DNA of 64,000 nucleotides from Muscardinus avellanarius (lineage: Eukaryota; Chordata; Mammalia; Rodentia; Gliridae): contig OY726560.1 in NCBI GenBank assembly GCA_963383645.1, positions 63,753,058 through 63,817,057 of the forward strand, written 5' to 3'. The position numbers and the translations under genes were made by a program. Numbering within the stretch: the first letter of the stretch is position 1; every line of letters starts with the position of its first letter. The notes beneath the pieces were generated by a model, which was not told the DNA's origin, ran no database searches, and saw only the letters and a list, made by a program, of their open reading frames with translations. Shown here one piece after another: positions 47,911 through 57,419 of this stretch.

Positions 47911-48525
47911 TTAATTTTTTTAATTTGATAATAGTAGGAGGTTGCTGGAAAGTCTCAGATGTATGTATATGCTTTGGTACACAGACGCACACTTTCAGGG
48001 CTTGTCGCGTGTCCTTTATTGTTTGCTTTCTTGGCTCGGGTGTCATCTCTCTGATAGTGTCTAAACCAGCACTACTATCTGGTCCCTGCCTCATCCCCGT
48101 CACCCTTCACTCCCCTCATTGCACATTTCTATCCATCTGAAACAGACCTTCCTGGCCTCTGTGTGCAAGTCTATAGGTTGCCTCTGCCGCCTTCCACTAC
48201 TTGGGACGACATCCTGTGTGTGCTGTTGGAACCTGCTTGAGTTATCTTCCCGCATGCTCTCCTTCCTCCCTTCCTATCTTCGTAGCGTTCCTTTCAAGTT
48301 CCTTGTTTACTTGCTTATTGTTATTGTTTTTCCAACCACTTGGAATGGTAGGTGCTTAGTACACACTTATCCAGTGAATGAAGGCAAGAATGAGTTAAGG
48401 CAAAACGGAAACTGTCTGCCTTTCTGCCCTTTTCTCCCAGCCCCAAAGGGAAGTAGGCACAGTCTCATGAATTTCTTTTCAGATTTTTTATTTTTTACAC
48501 TTTTACTATGTAAATATGTATATAT
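47911..48525 (+). other. Mostly unique stretch, possible L2 tail
   Basis: AATGGTAGGTGCTTAGTACA then CAGTGAATGAAGGCA near 48345-48390 resembles an L2 3' end. No gene recognised; a 144-codon + frame here has no supporting evidence. Confidence 0.3.
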
Positions 48526-49000
48526 AGCCGGGTATAGTGTCCTATGCCTGTAATTCCAGTACTTGAGAGACTGGGACAGGAGGACCCTGGTTCTAGGATA
48601 GTCTCAGCAACTTAGCGATACCTTGTTTCCAAACAAAAAAATAAAAAGGGCTGGGGGTGTAGCTTGGAGGTAGAATGCTCCTAGATCACTAGCATGATCC
48701 CAAGTGCTAATAATAATAATAATAATAATAATAATTAATAATAATAATAATAAATTGTAGCCTTTTCTTTTTCCTCCTCACTTTTATTTTTGTGTATGTG
48801 GTACTAGGGATTGAATCTAGGGGCATTCTACCTCTGAGCAATACCCACAAACCTATTTTTATTTTTTATTTGGATACAGGGTCTCACTAGGTTGCTTAGA
48901 TCTTTACTACATTGCTGACGCTGGCTTGGGAACCTGTGAACCTCCTGTCTCAGCCTCCCAAGTACTGGGATTACAAGTGTGCACTACCACACCTGGCTAG
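48526..49000. mobile_element. Forward SINE, (AAT)n, reverse SINE
   Basis: Forward dimer 48526-48706, ATA/AAT repeat 48708-48752, and reverse dimer 48795-49000. Confidence 0.85.
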
Positions 49001-49089
49001 TAACTTTATAGCAATTTGACAGAGTAATATGATGCCTGTTTAAATGAAAAGTTGACCTAAAGGTTGTATGTAGTTTTTTAACTTTTTTT

Positions 49090-49149
49090 GGGTACTAGGG
49101 ATTGAACTCAAGGGGCTTCTACCTCTGAGCTACACCCCCAGTTCTATCT

Positions 49150-49197
<48 letters not shown>

Positions 49198-49790
49198 TCC
49201 TTTTTCCTTTTTTCTTTCTTTCTTTCTTTCTCTCTCTCTTTCTTTCTTTCTTTTGTTCTTTCTTTCTTTCTTCCTTTCTTTCTTTCTTTCTTTTTTTTTT
49301 TTTTGCAGGTCTGGGGATGGAACCCAGGAGCATTTGACCTCTGAGCTATACCCCCTACCCTATTTTTTATTCTTTATTTTGAAACAGGGTCTCACTAAGT
49401 TGCAGAGGGCCTCACTGAGTAGTAGCTGAGGCTGTCCACGAACCACAATCCTCCGGTCTCAGCCTCCCAAATGCTGGGATTACAAGCGTGTGCCACCACG
49501 CCTGGCCTTTTATTCTTTATTTTGAAACAGGGTCTCACTAAGTTGTAAAGGGCTTCACTAGGTAGTTGAGGCTGGCCCCAACCTTGAGATCCTCCTATTT
49601 TAGCCTCCCAAGTATTGAGGGTACAAGCATGTGCCACCACACTGGGCTTAGTTTATTTATTTTTGGTAATTCATTATTATTGTATTTTACACATATATCC
49701 ATAATTGAAAACAAAATTCCTAAGCTGGGCATGGTGGCACACGCTTGTAATCCCAGTACTTGGGAGGCTGAGACAGGAGAATCACAGGTT
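49090..49790. mobile_element. SINE cluster with long (CTTT)n
   Basis: Reverse ID half 49090-49145, impure CTTT repeat 49147-49302, reverse dimers 49305-49505 and 49506-49650, and a truncated forward B1 49723-49790. Confidence 0.85.
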
Positions 49791-50470
49791 AATGACCTAA
49801 GGGAGATGGGAAGGGGGAAGAGGTAAATTCTCTCATATGTATATAATGTACATTCACAAACATATCAAAGTTAATCACTAAGCCAAACATGAGAAGGAGG
49901 GAGGCAAGAGGGAATGGAGGTGTTGTATGTAGAGTTTTGCAAGAAATGAGAGACTCGAGAGTCCAAGGGAAATGTGCCAATTAAAGCCTTTATTAGCTGG
50001 GCGGCGGCAGAGCCCTCAGTCTAAAATCAGACCAGAGGGTCGCCCCGACTGGCCTGGGTAAGGGGCTTATAAGGGGTAAGCAGGCGGGTTACAGAAGCAG
50101 AATTCGTGTTTAGGAGGTGTTGGGGGAAGGGCTACCACAAAAACCATGTTGGGGGAAGGGGTGTCACACAGGAATTTTAGGTAGACATAAACCACACAGG
50201 AATTTGGGTAGAGATAAACTATGTTGGGGAAGGGGTAGTCTCCTGCTGGGAGTAGCATAGTCATTCCCAGAGGAGTAAGATTGAACTTTAGATTAGCACC
50301 CACAACAGGAAGAGGAGGGAGATTCAGTTACAGGGGCGTGTCAGGTGAGATAAACCTGAGGGAATTGGGTAAGGGCTAAATGAGAGATGTGTGCATATAC
50401 TCCTATACCATCTTGTATTCCTTTAAAATGTATGACTACAATGTATAATTAAAAAAAATAAAGTTAAAAA
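49791..50470 (+). mobile_element. L1 3' UTR end, split by an LTR
   Basis: G-rich 3' UTR (AAGTTAATCACTAAGCCAAA) to about 49920, interrupted, then ATGTGTGCATATACTCC... AATGTATGACTACAATG and an A-rich tail to 50470. Confidence 0.85.
49921..50343 (-). mobile_element. Probable solo ERV LTR
   Basis: Read on the minus strand: U3-like sequence with two diverged tandem repeats (CACACAGGAATTT..., GTTGGGGGAAGGG on the + strand), a CTTATAAG box near 50070, AATAAAGGCTTT poly(A) signal near 49990, and a terminal ...AACTCTACA. It interrupts an L1 3' UTR. Exact ends and target duplication are unresolved, and no viral coding sequence is present. Confidence 0.65.
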
Positions 50471-50479
50471 AAGAATAAA

Positions 50480-51036
50480 AGAGGGTTAAGATGGTGGCAG
50501 CTGCAGTTGCACTGGCGATCTCGGCCACTGATAAGGATAAGCTTTCCTCAAGGAAACCCTGGAAACCAGATTTTGGTTTAATATCGGATTGGGCAACTTA
50601 AGGAGACACTTCAAGCCGAGACTTCTTATCTAGAATGCAGGAGAGAGAGTGGATAACAGCGGAATTGGAAGCAAGATGACGAGGAGGCACCAGCCACACA
50701 AGAAAAGCGATTTTTGGATGATCATCCCAGAAGGGATTGGAGAAAAGGCCACTTCAGCCGCACATGCTGGGGATTCCTAACATCATATTTTGTAAGAAAA
50801 GGTGTGGTGGAGGGAGCCGAGCAGTGCCGGGCAGAGAGCCCAGCCGTGTGTCCCAGGAACTCAGCGCTCCTGGCCGCTGCGCTCTTATGCTGCGCCGGGG
50901 GCTGTGGTGCTTCTGGAACAGCAGATCCTGCTCTTCGTGGGGGGGCTCTTGGAAGGGAGAGAAAATTCATTGCTACTGAGTGCTTGATCTCACAACCCGT
51001 TCAAAATAAATAAATAAACAAACAAATAAATAAAAT
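50480..51036 (+). mobile_element. Short relative of the composite repeat (element C)
   Basis: Starts near AAGATGGTGGCAGCTGCAG, has one monomer-like segment (GCCGCACATGCTGGGGATTC), a unique block related to copies A and B (AACAGCAGATCCTGCTC; AAAATTCATTGCTACTGAGT), and an A-rich (AAAT)n tail. It has no VNTR or SINE. A TSD was not found. Confidence 0.65.
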
Positions 51037-51796
51037 ATTGGAGAGGGACCAAGATGGTGGTGGTGGCAGCCAGGACTCAGGAGATGCAGACGGACTCTAT
51101 CCAATTCACCTGGAACTTTTGGGAGGAGAAATCCCCACGAAGGGGGACTGCCCCTACAGCAGAGGCTTAGGAATTCTGGACATCATGTCATGTGGGGAGG
51201 GAAGCTCAGTGGAGAACCAGGCAGAAGGCTGCACGGTGGCGTGGCGCAGTGGTACATGCGGAGCAGGGGCGTGGCAGGGCAGTGGCCCCCCGCGCTGGTG
51301 GGGGTAGCAGAGGTGGAGGCTATTATTTTGGAGAGGCAAACATCTGATTCAACCCAACTGGATCTCCTGAAGAAATTGCCCCAAATGTAGAATTTGGAGG
51401 GGTAAACAGATCCAGCCCTGTCCACCTTGAGCTTTCAAGGAAATCTCCCCAAAAGTAGACTGGCTGCTTCTGCCACACATGCTCAAGAAGACTGGACAAC
51501 ATGCTAAGTGGCAAAAGGGTTTGGGGGGTATCAGAGGGAGCCCCGCATAGCCAGGATGGGCCTACACACTGTATGCTCTGGGAGTCATCAGCCCTCATGG
51601 CCACCACGCTTTTCGGTGCAGAGTGAGAGGCCAGGGTGCACATGAAACAGCAGAGCCTGCTTTCTGAAGTGAAGCTGTGGACCTCTGCCTTTGGAGAGAA
51701 GACAAAATTTATTGCCACTAGGTATTTGGGGTCCCAGCTTTTGCAAAAGACATGCTCTGATTTCTCATATTAAAAAAAAATAATAATGGAAGAACG

Positions 51797-52024
51797 CCAG
51801 GTGTAATGGTGCACGCTTGTAATCCCAGCGCTTGGGAGGCAGAGACAGGAAGATCACGCTGGTTCTGAGCCAGACTCGCTGGCTTAAGAGCCCCATTTCC
51901 AAATAAAAATAGATATTTTAAAAAAAAGAGTCAGGTCTCTGGGAGTGTAGCCCGGAGGTAGAGGGGTTTCCAGGAACCCCAGTACCACCAAAAAAAAAAA
52001 AAAAAAGAAAGAAAGAAAACAGAA

Positions 52025-52056
<32 letters not shown>

Positions 52057-52075
52057 AAAAAAAAAGGGAACATCT
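51797..52075 (+). mobile_element. Variant B1-dID SINE inside composite copy B
   Basis: Same position and orientation, with the same preceding ATGGAAGAACGCCAGGT, as the SINE in copy A. The insertion therefore predates the divergence of the two copies. Its tail has expanded to (AAAG)n. Confidence 0.88.
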
Positions 52076-52135
52076 GTAGATGACCTGCTCATAGTGACAG
52101 AGACCAGAGCCCGATGCACAGCAAGGCCAGTGCCG

Positions 52136-52953
52136 GGGAATCTGAGGCCAGGATAGGAGCCTGCCATGAGGCAAGGCTGGTGTAGGGGCCTCCGAGGCCG
52201 TAATCGGAGCCTGCGGAGGGGTTAGGCCGGTACTGGGGCCAGTAAGGCCAGGATCGGGGCCTACCATGAGGCAAGGCTGGAGCTGGGGCCTCCTAGGCCG
52301 GGATTGGAGACTGCTGAGGGGTGAGGCCAGTGCCGGGGCCAGCCTAGCCAGGATTGGGGCCCACCATGAGGCCACTGCTGGGGCCTCCGAAGCCGGAACT
52401 GTAGCCTGCCAAAGCGTGAGGCTGATGCTGGGGCCAGTGAGGCCGGGATCAGAGCCTGCTGTGAGGCAAAGCCGGTGCTGGGGCCTCCAAAGCCAGGATC
52501 GGAGCCTGCTGAGGGTTGAGGCTGGTGCTGGGGACAGAAAGGCCGGGATTAGAGCCTGCCGTGAGGCAAAGCCAGTGCAGGGGCAACCGAGGCCGAGATC
52601 GGAGCCTGCTGAGGGGTTAGGTCAGTGCTGGGGGCAGCGAGGCCGGGATCGGGGCCTACCATGAGGCAAGGCTGGAGCTGGGGCCTCCTAGGCCAGTATT
52701 GGAGCCTGCTTACGGGTGAAGACAGTGCCGGGGCCAGCCTGGCTGGGATTGGGACCCACTGTGAGGCAAGGCCAGTTCGGAGCCTCTGAGGCTGGGATCG
52801 AAGCCTGCCGAAGGGTGAGGCCAGTGCTGGGGCCAGCAAGGCCGGGATCGGGGCCTGCCATGAGGCAAGGCCAGTGCTGGAGACAGCAAGGCTGGGATCA
52901 GAGTCTTTTGGGTGGCCAGGCCAGTGCCGGGGCCTTCAAGAGTGGGATCAGAA
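52136..52953 (+). repeat. GC-rich VNTR with alternating ~50-bp units (copy B)
   Basis: About 16 units. Type 1 has TGCCATGAGGCAAGGC...GGGGCCTCC; type 2 has TGCTGAGGGGTGAGGC...GGGGCCAGC. They alternate in most of the array, giving a ~100-bp higher-order repeat. Confidence 0.92.
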
Positions 52954-52984
52954 CTTGCAATGCTGCATACACAGAGAAATATCA

Positions 52985-53540
52985 CAGAAAATAAAGAACC
53001 TGATGCTTTCCCTAATATGCAAAAACTAGAAAGAAATATGTAATAGGAGGAGATCTAGTTGAAGAAAGGGCCCTATAGAGGAGCAATTAAGGTGACCAAT
53101 CAGAGGGGATGGGATGGGGGAAGATGGAATCTCTTTAAAACTCATGATGGATGTAAAAAAAATGTATCAAAGTTAATCACAGCCGGGCGTGGTGGCGCAC
53201 GCTTGTAATCCCCGCGCTTGGGAGGCGGAGACAGGAGGATCGCGCAGGTTCGAAGCCAGCCGCGCGCGCTGGCTTAGGAGACCCTGTTTCTAAAATGAAA
53301 ATGTAAAAATAGGTCTGGGAGTGTAGCCCGGAGGTAGAAGGGCTTTCAGGAACCCCAGTACCACCAAAAAAAAAAAAAAAAAAAGTTAATCACCAATCAA
53401 GCATGGGATCGAGGGAGGGGGAGGGAATGGGATGAGGATTGGATAAAGGATAATTGGATGATGTGTGCTCGTACATCCTCACAAGTCTTGTATTCCATTG
53501 TGATGTATGACTACAATGCACCAATAAATATATATATTTA
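52985..53540 (+). mobile_element. L1 3' UTR end, split by a young SINE
   Basis: G-rich 3' UTR to 53180, SINE, then AGTTAATCACCAATCAAGC and TTGTGATGTATGACTACAAT GCACCAATAAA. Resembles the 3' ends of the other L1s here. Confidence 0.88.
53181..53381 (+). mobile_element. Young variant B1-dID SINE with 12-bp TSD
   Basis: AAAGTTAATCAC at 53169-53180 and 53382-53393. It contains many CpGs and the self-complementary AGCCAGCCGCGCGCGCTGGC at 53254. Likely among the youngest insertions in the window. Confidence 0.95.
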
Positions 53541-53541
53541 T

Positions 53542-53580
<39 letters not shown>

Positions 53581-53640
53581 GGGGTTGGGGTGTATCTCGG
53601 AGGTCAGTTACCCCTGGGTTCAATCCCCTGCTCTGCAAAA
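53538..53640. repeat. (AT)n tract and ID half
   Basis: About 20 AT units, then a forward ID half (53580-53640, GGGTTCAATCCCCTGC) with an (AAAT)n tail. Confidence 0.85.
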
Positions 53641-54784
53641 ATAAATAAACAAACAATTAAATAAATAAATAATCTGCAGCATAGTTTTTTTTTTTTTCAT
53701 GTTTTTTTTTTTTATTGGTGCACTGTATTCATACATCATAGTAGGATACATACTTTTGTAGACTTACATGCACACTTTTCCCAGTCAGCCCCCACCCAAT
53801 CCCCACCCCATTCTCTCCCTATCCCTCCCTCCCATGCTTGGCTTAGTAGTTGACATCTAGTATTATGGCAATTTATCTAAAATTAAAAATGATAATCTCA
53901 CATAACAGTTTCATTTGTCTGATACCAAGTTTTGATGACTTAAAGATAACTTTTCAATATTTCTTTTTGCTTTCTTTCTTACCAGAGAATATTTTTTTCC
54001 ATTTTTTAGGTGAAACTATCATATATTTATATATTTATTTTTCAGAAAAAAATCTATCCTAATATGGAATATGGACTCTAGGTACCCAAAACGATCTTGA
54101 AAAAGAACAAAGCTAGAAGATATATATTTTCTGATTTCAAACCATATAAAGCTACAATAATTGAAACAGTGTAGTACTATTCTAAAGGCAGATATATAAA
54201 CCATTGGAGTTAAATAAAAGCCTAGAGCTAAATTCTTCCCTATATTGTCAAGTTATATTTGACAAGGTTTCCACGAACATTTGGTGGTGGAAATAATAAT
54301 CTTTTAACTAAATATTGTTAAAAAATAATAATTACACGGAAAAGAATAAAATTGGACCCTTACCTAATCCCATATACAAATATTAACTCAAGATAGATAA
54401 TAGACCTAAATATAAATCTTAAGACTATAAACTTTTAGGAATCTGGGTCATTAAACCTCACAACATTGAAATTGGCAGTGATTTCTTGGTTATGATTTCA
54501 ATGGCACAGGCAACAGAGGAGTATACAAACTCCCTAAAAAATAAAAAAAAAATATTGTATATCCAAGACAATGTAAACAGAGTTAACAGTTACTAATAGA
54601 ATGGGATAAAATATTTCCAATTGCTATATCTGAAGGTATATTAATATTCCAACTAGAAATCCTAAAAATTAACAACAATAAAGGCAAACAATACCCTTTA
54701 GAGATAGGTAAAAGACTAACATAAATAATGAATCTCCACAGATAACCAATCTTAGTTGTCTGTTGGATGGAAAATCTTGTTTCT

Positions 54785-55669
54785 CTAGTTCTGGAGTGTG
54801 TTACCTATTTCTTCTTTGTAGTTAATCTCTTTGAGTATTTTCTCTAGTGCTGGTTTTGAAGACATAGATTCCTTCAGTTTCTGTTTGTCATGGAAGCTTC
54901 TTATTTCTCCATCTAATTTGATACAAAGTTTTGCTGGGTAGGAAATTTTTGGCTGGAAGTTGTTTTCTTTCAGAATTGGGAATATGTTACTCCAAGCCCT
55001 TCTGGCTCTCATAACTTGGTTTGGGAAGTCTGGAGTGATTCTAATTGGTTTGCCTCTGAATGTCACTTGGCCCTTTGCTTTTGTTGCCTTTAAGATTCTC
55101 TGCTTGGCTTCCACATTGGTCATTTTGACAATTATGTGGCGTGGGGATTCTCTTCTCCGATCCTGTCTAAAGGGAGTTCTATAAGTTTCCTCGACCTGTG
55201 TATCAACCTCTTGCTCTATGTTTGGAAAATTTTCTGCTATTACTTCCTTGAAGAGATTGTTGATCTCTTTGGTATCACTTTCTTTTCCCTCCTCTATTCC
55301 AATTATTCTTAGGTTAGCTCTCTTAAAATGGGCCCATATTTCTTCAATGTCAGATTCCTGCTGTTGGATATTTTTTTCTAGATTAGAAACTATGCGTTCA
55401 TTTTTGGATTGCTCATCTTCTAAGAGCGAGATTCTGTTCTCCATGTGTTCTAATCGGTTGTTTGTGCTTTGAATTGAGGCCTTTACTTCATTAATTGCAT
55501 CCTTTATCTCTTTTTGGCTCTCTCTGAGTTCTTTTCGAAGCACCTCTATTATTTCTACAGTTATTTTCCTGATTTGATCTTCTAGAAATCTCTGAATTTC
55601 TGTTTTATCGGGTTCTGATGTTGTGGGGTTGTGGGCATTAATTGCTCCAGTATTATTCCTCTTTCCCAT
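54785..55669 (-). CDS. L1 ORF1 protein, intact frame (294 codons)
   Basis: Open from ATG at 55669 (MGKRNNTG; A at -3 and G at +4, a good initiation context) to TAG at 54785-54787. Upstream in-frame codons are open but lack ATG. Order: polar N-terminus; a coiled coil (about residues 30-115, with regular I/L/V spacing and LEDQIRKITVEIIEVLRKEL at the start); RRM-like domain beginning LRIIGIEEGKE; and C-terminal domain with RTPFRQDRRR, PRHIIVKM and the conserved ISYPAKL. ORF1p is an RNA-binding trimeric chaperone that coats L1 RNA. Copies 2 and 4 have longer C-termini (…FHPTDN); a CTGG-to-CTAG change at 54785 ends this one early. No ORF2 is present in the element, so any mobility would need ORF2p in trans. 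Whether it is expressed is unknown. Confidence 0.88.
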   Translation of the reverse strand: MGKRNNTGAINAHNPTTSEPDKTEIQRFLEDQIRKITVEIIEVLRKELRESQKEIKDAINEVKASIQSTNNRLEHMENRISLLEDEQSKNERIVSNLEKNIQQQESDIEEIWAHFKRANLRIIGIEEGKESDTKEINNLFKEVIAENFPNIEQEVDTQVEETYRTPFRQDRRRESPRHIIVKMTNVEAKQRILKATKAKGQVTFRGKPIRITPDFPNQVMRARRAWSNIFPILKENNFQPKISYPAKLCIKLDGEIRSFHDKQKLKESMSSKPALEKILKEINYKEEIGNTLQN

Positions 55670-56468
55670 GATTTCGGAAGTTTGTGCCTTCTCTGGGTTC
55701 TTCCCTTGGGTCACTATGATTTCCCTTAAGGTGTTCTGGATCTCGAGTCAGTAGTATCTCAGACCCCACTACTCCTTTACTGGGTTTTATCACAGAGTCT
55801 CCGACCCAGAGAGTCGACAGAGGCTGCTTTAGACTGTGGGGGGTGCCAGGTTGCACGTTCTCCTATGGTGTGATTTCTCTGCCACCACCCCTCCCCTACT
55901 GGGTCAAGTCCCAGGGAGTACAGTACTGGGATTTCTCCTCTGTGGCCCGCAATTTGACTCACTGTTCTTGAGTACGCAGATATAGCTGTACTGGATTCGG
56001 TGAATTCTCTGCTGCTGCCGCCTGTGGCAATATGGCGCCGCTCGCTGCTATGCCCTCGGCTATGGGGCTGGCGTTTTTCTTCTTGATTTTGATTTCTACT
56101 CTGAATCCCTGCAGCGTGTGCTGAGCTCGGCCACTGGGAGCTTTAGATGCTCTCTGCGCGGAGAAATCCCGCCTAGCTGTTCCGCAGTGACTCACCTCGG
56201 CTTGCTGTAGCTGTCCCGTGAATTCGCCGGTGCCGCCGGCAGTGTGACGCTACTGCCGCTTCTGCCGCGTCCTCGGGCGCGAGGCCGGTGTATCTCCTCT
56301 GTGGCTCTGTTCTCAGTCCGCTTTCTCTCTGGAGCCTGGTGATTTTTTGTTTCACTGGTGATGGTGTTTTCTGGCTATGAAAGGAACTGATTTTGTGGTA
56401 ATGGAGATTTGTTGTTAGCGGGGCTCTTAAGCCCCGCTTTTCTCGGTCGCCATCTTCCCGGAAGTCTC
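55670..56468 (-). promoter_or_regulatory. L1 5' UTR/promoter of copy 3
   Basis: About 0.8 kb, GC-rich. At the very 5' end ACTTCCGG (ETS-like) is followed at once by GAAGATGGCGACC (YY1-like), as is typical of L1 promoters. Two further CCATA(T/C)TG-containing modules (near 56030 and 56240) are diverged copies of each other (each has ...GCCATA, GCCG, GAATTC/GTTCACCG, TACAGC). In copy 1 the first YY1 core is mutated (GTTGGC for GATGGC). Confidence 0.75.
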
Positions 56469-56525
56469 TGCAGCATAGTTTGAGAAAGCAAGTACTTTAG
56501 CTAAACAATATTGTTGTTGTTTTTA

Positions 56526-57033
56526 GGTATTGGAGGCTGAACCCAAGAGGATTGTACCTCTGAGCTATTTTAGTTACTCCCCCAACCCTATATTATTATT
56601 TTGAAACAGGGTCTTGCTAAGTTGCTGATGCTGGCCTCAAACATGTGATCCTTCTGTCTCAGACTCCCAAGTACTAGGATTACAGGTGTGTACCATACAT
56701 CTATCTTAGTACTTTATTATTTCTGATTTCATATTTAGTCAGAATATTCCAATTCATTTGGTAAGTGAGAATATTTAAAAATTTAATACCTTTCTTTTCT
56801 CATCTTTATTTTCAAGTATAAGTATTTAAATCAGTTTTGTTTTTCTTTTTAAAAATATTTTTAAATGGGTGTGGTAGTGCCTTTTTATAATCTTAGCACT
56901 TGGGAGGCTGAGACAGGAGGATAGCTCACAGACAGCCTCAACTACTTAGTGAGGCTCTTTGCAACTCAGTGAGACCCTGTTTCAAAATAAATGATAAAAA
57001 AAAAAATAGGGCTGGGGGTGTAGCTCAGAGGTA
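56526..57033. mobile_element. Reverse SINE and forward SINE
   Basis: Reverse dimer 56526-56700; forward dimer 56860-57033 cut off at GAGGTAG where the next L1 begins. The interval is unique AT-rich sequence. Confidence 0.82.
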
Positions 57034-57214
57034 GATGGATTTTTCTATGTCTGTGAAGAATGATCTTGGTAGTTTAATGGGCATTGCATTTAATCTGTAG
57101 GTCACTTTTGGAAGGATGGCCATTTTAATGATATTTATTCTGTCTATCCATGAACATGGCAGATCCATCTTTTAAAATCTTCTTCGATTTCTTTTTTCAA
57201 TTTTTTCAATTTTT

Positions 57215-57412
57215 TTCAATTTTTTTTGTGGTACTGGGGTTCCTGGAAGCCCTTCTATCTCCAGGCTACACTCCCAGACCTATTTTTACATTTTTATTTG
57301 GAAACAGGGTCTCCTAAACCAGTGCGCGCGGCTGGCTTTGAACCTGCGCGATCCTCCTGTCTCTGCCTCCCAAGCGCGGGGATTACAAGCATGCGCCACC
57401 ACGCCCGGCTCT
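57215..57412 (-). mobile_element. Variant B1-dID SINE nested in L1 ORF2
   Basis: Reverse young-type element (GGGGTTCCTGGAAGCCC...CACCACGCCCGGC). CTTTTTTCAAT occurs on both sides (about 57188 and 57411), the likely TSD. Confidence 0.88.
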
Positions 57413-57419
57413 TTTTTCA

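Larger units (their letters stand above)
51038..52953 (+). mobile_element. Composite monomer-SINE-VNTR repeat, copy B
   Basis: About two monomers (51038-51480; the start has ACCAAGATGGTGG), a unique block (51481-51770), an A-rich run, variant SINE (51797-52010), linker (GAACATCTGTAGATGACC...), and a VNTR of about 16 units. The unique blocks of A and B differ at roughly one base in seven by eye. Open frames on either strand are read through repeats. Confidence 0.8.
53688..56468 (-). mobile_element. Rearranged L1, copy 3: full length with intact ORF1 and TSD
   Basis: Minus-strand order: 5' UTR 56468-55670 starting GAGACTTCCGGGAAGATGG, ORF1 55669-54785, inverted ORF2 3' part 54745-54046, spacer, L1 3' end 53850-53715, poly-A (poly-T 53688-53714). 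TGCAGCATAGTTT flanks it at 53675-53687 and 56469-56481. With an intact 5' end and TSD, this is the reference copy of the family. Confidence 0.94.

Noticed and set aside
48119..48553. 144-codon + frame in mostly unique DNA
   Set aside because: No recognised domain; it runs into a SINE at its 3' end and overlaps a possible L2 tail.
52266..52664. 132-codon frame with a repeated Gly/Ala/Arg-rich protein
   Set aside because: It is read through the 50-bp VNTR; unit length is not a multiple of three and frames on both strands are equally open.
54785..55714. 309-codon start for L1 ORF1
   Set aside because: The first codon of that span is GTG, not ATG; the first ATG is at 55669, giving 294 codons.
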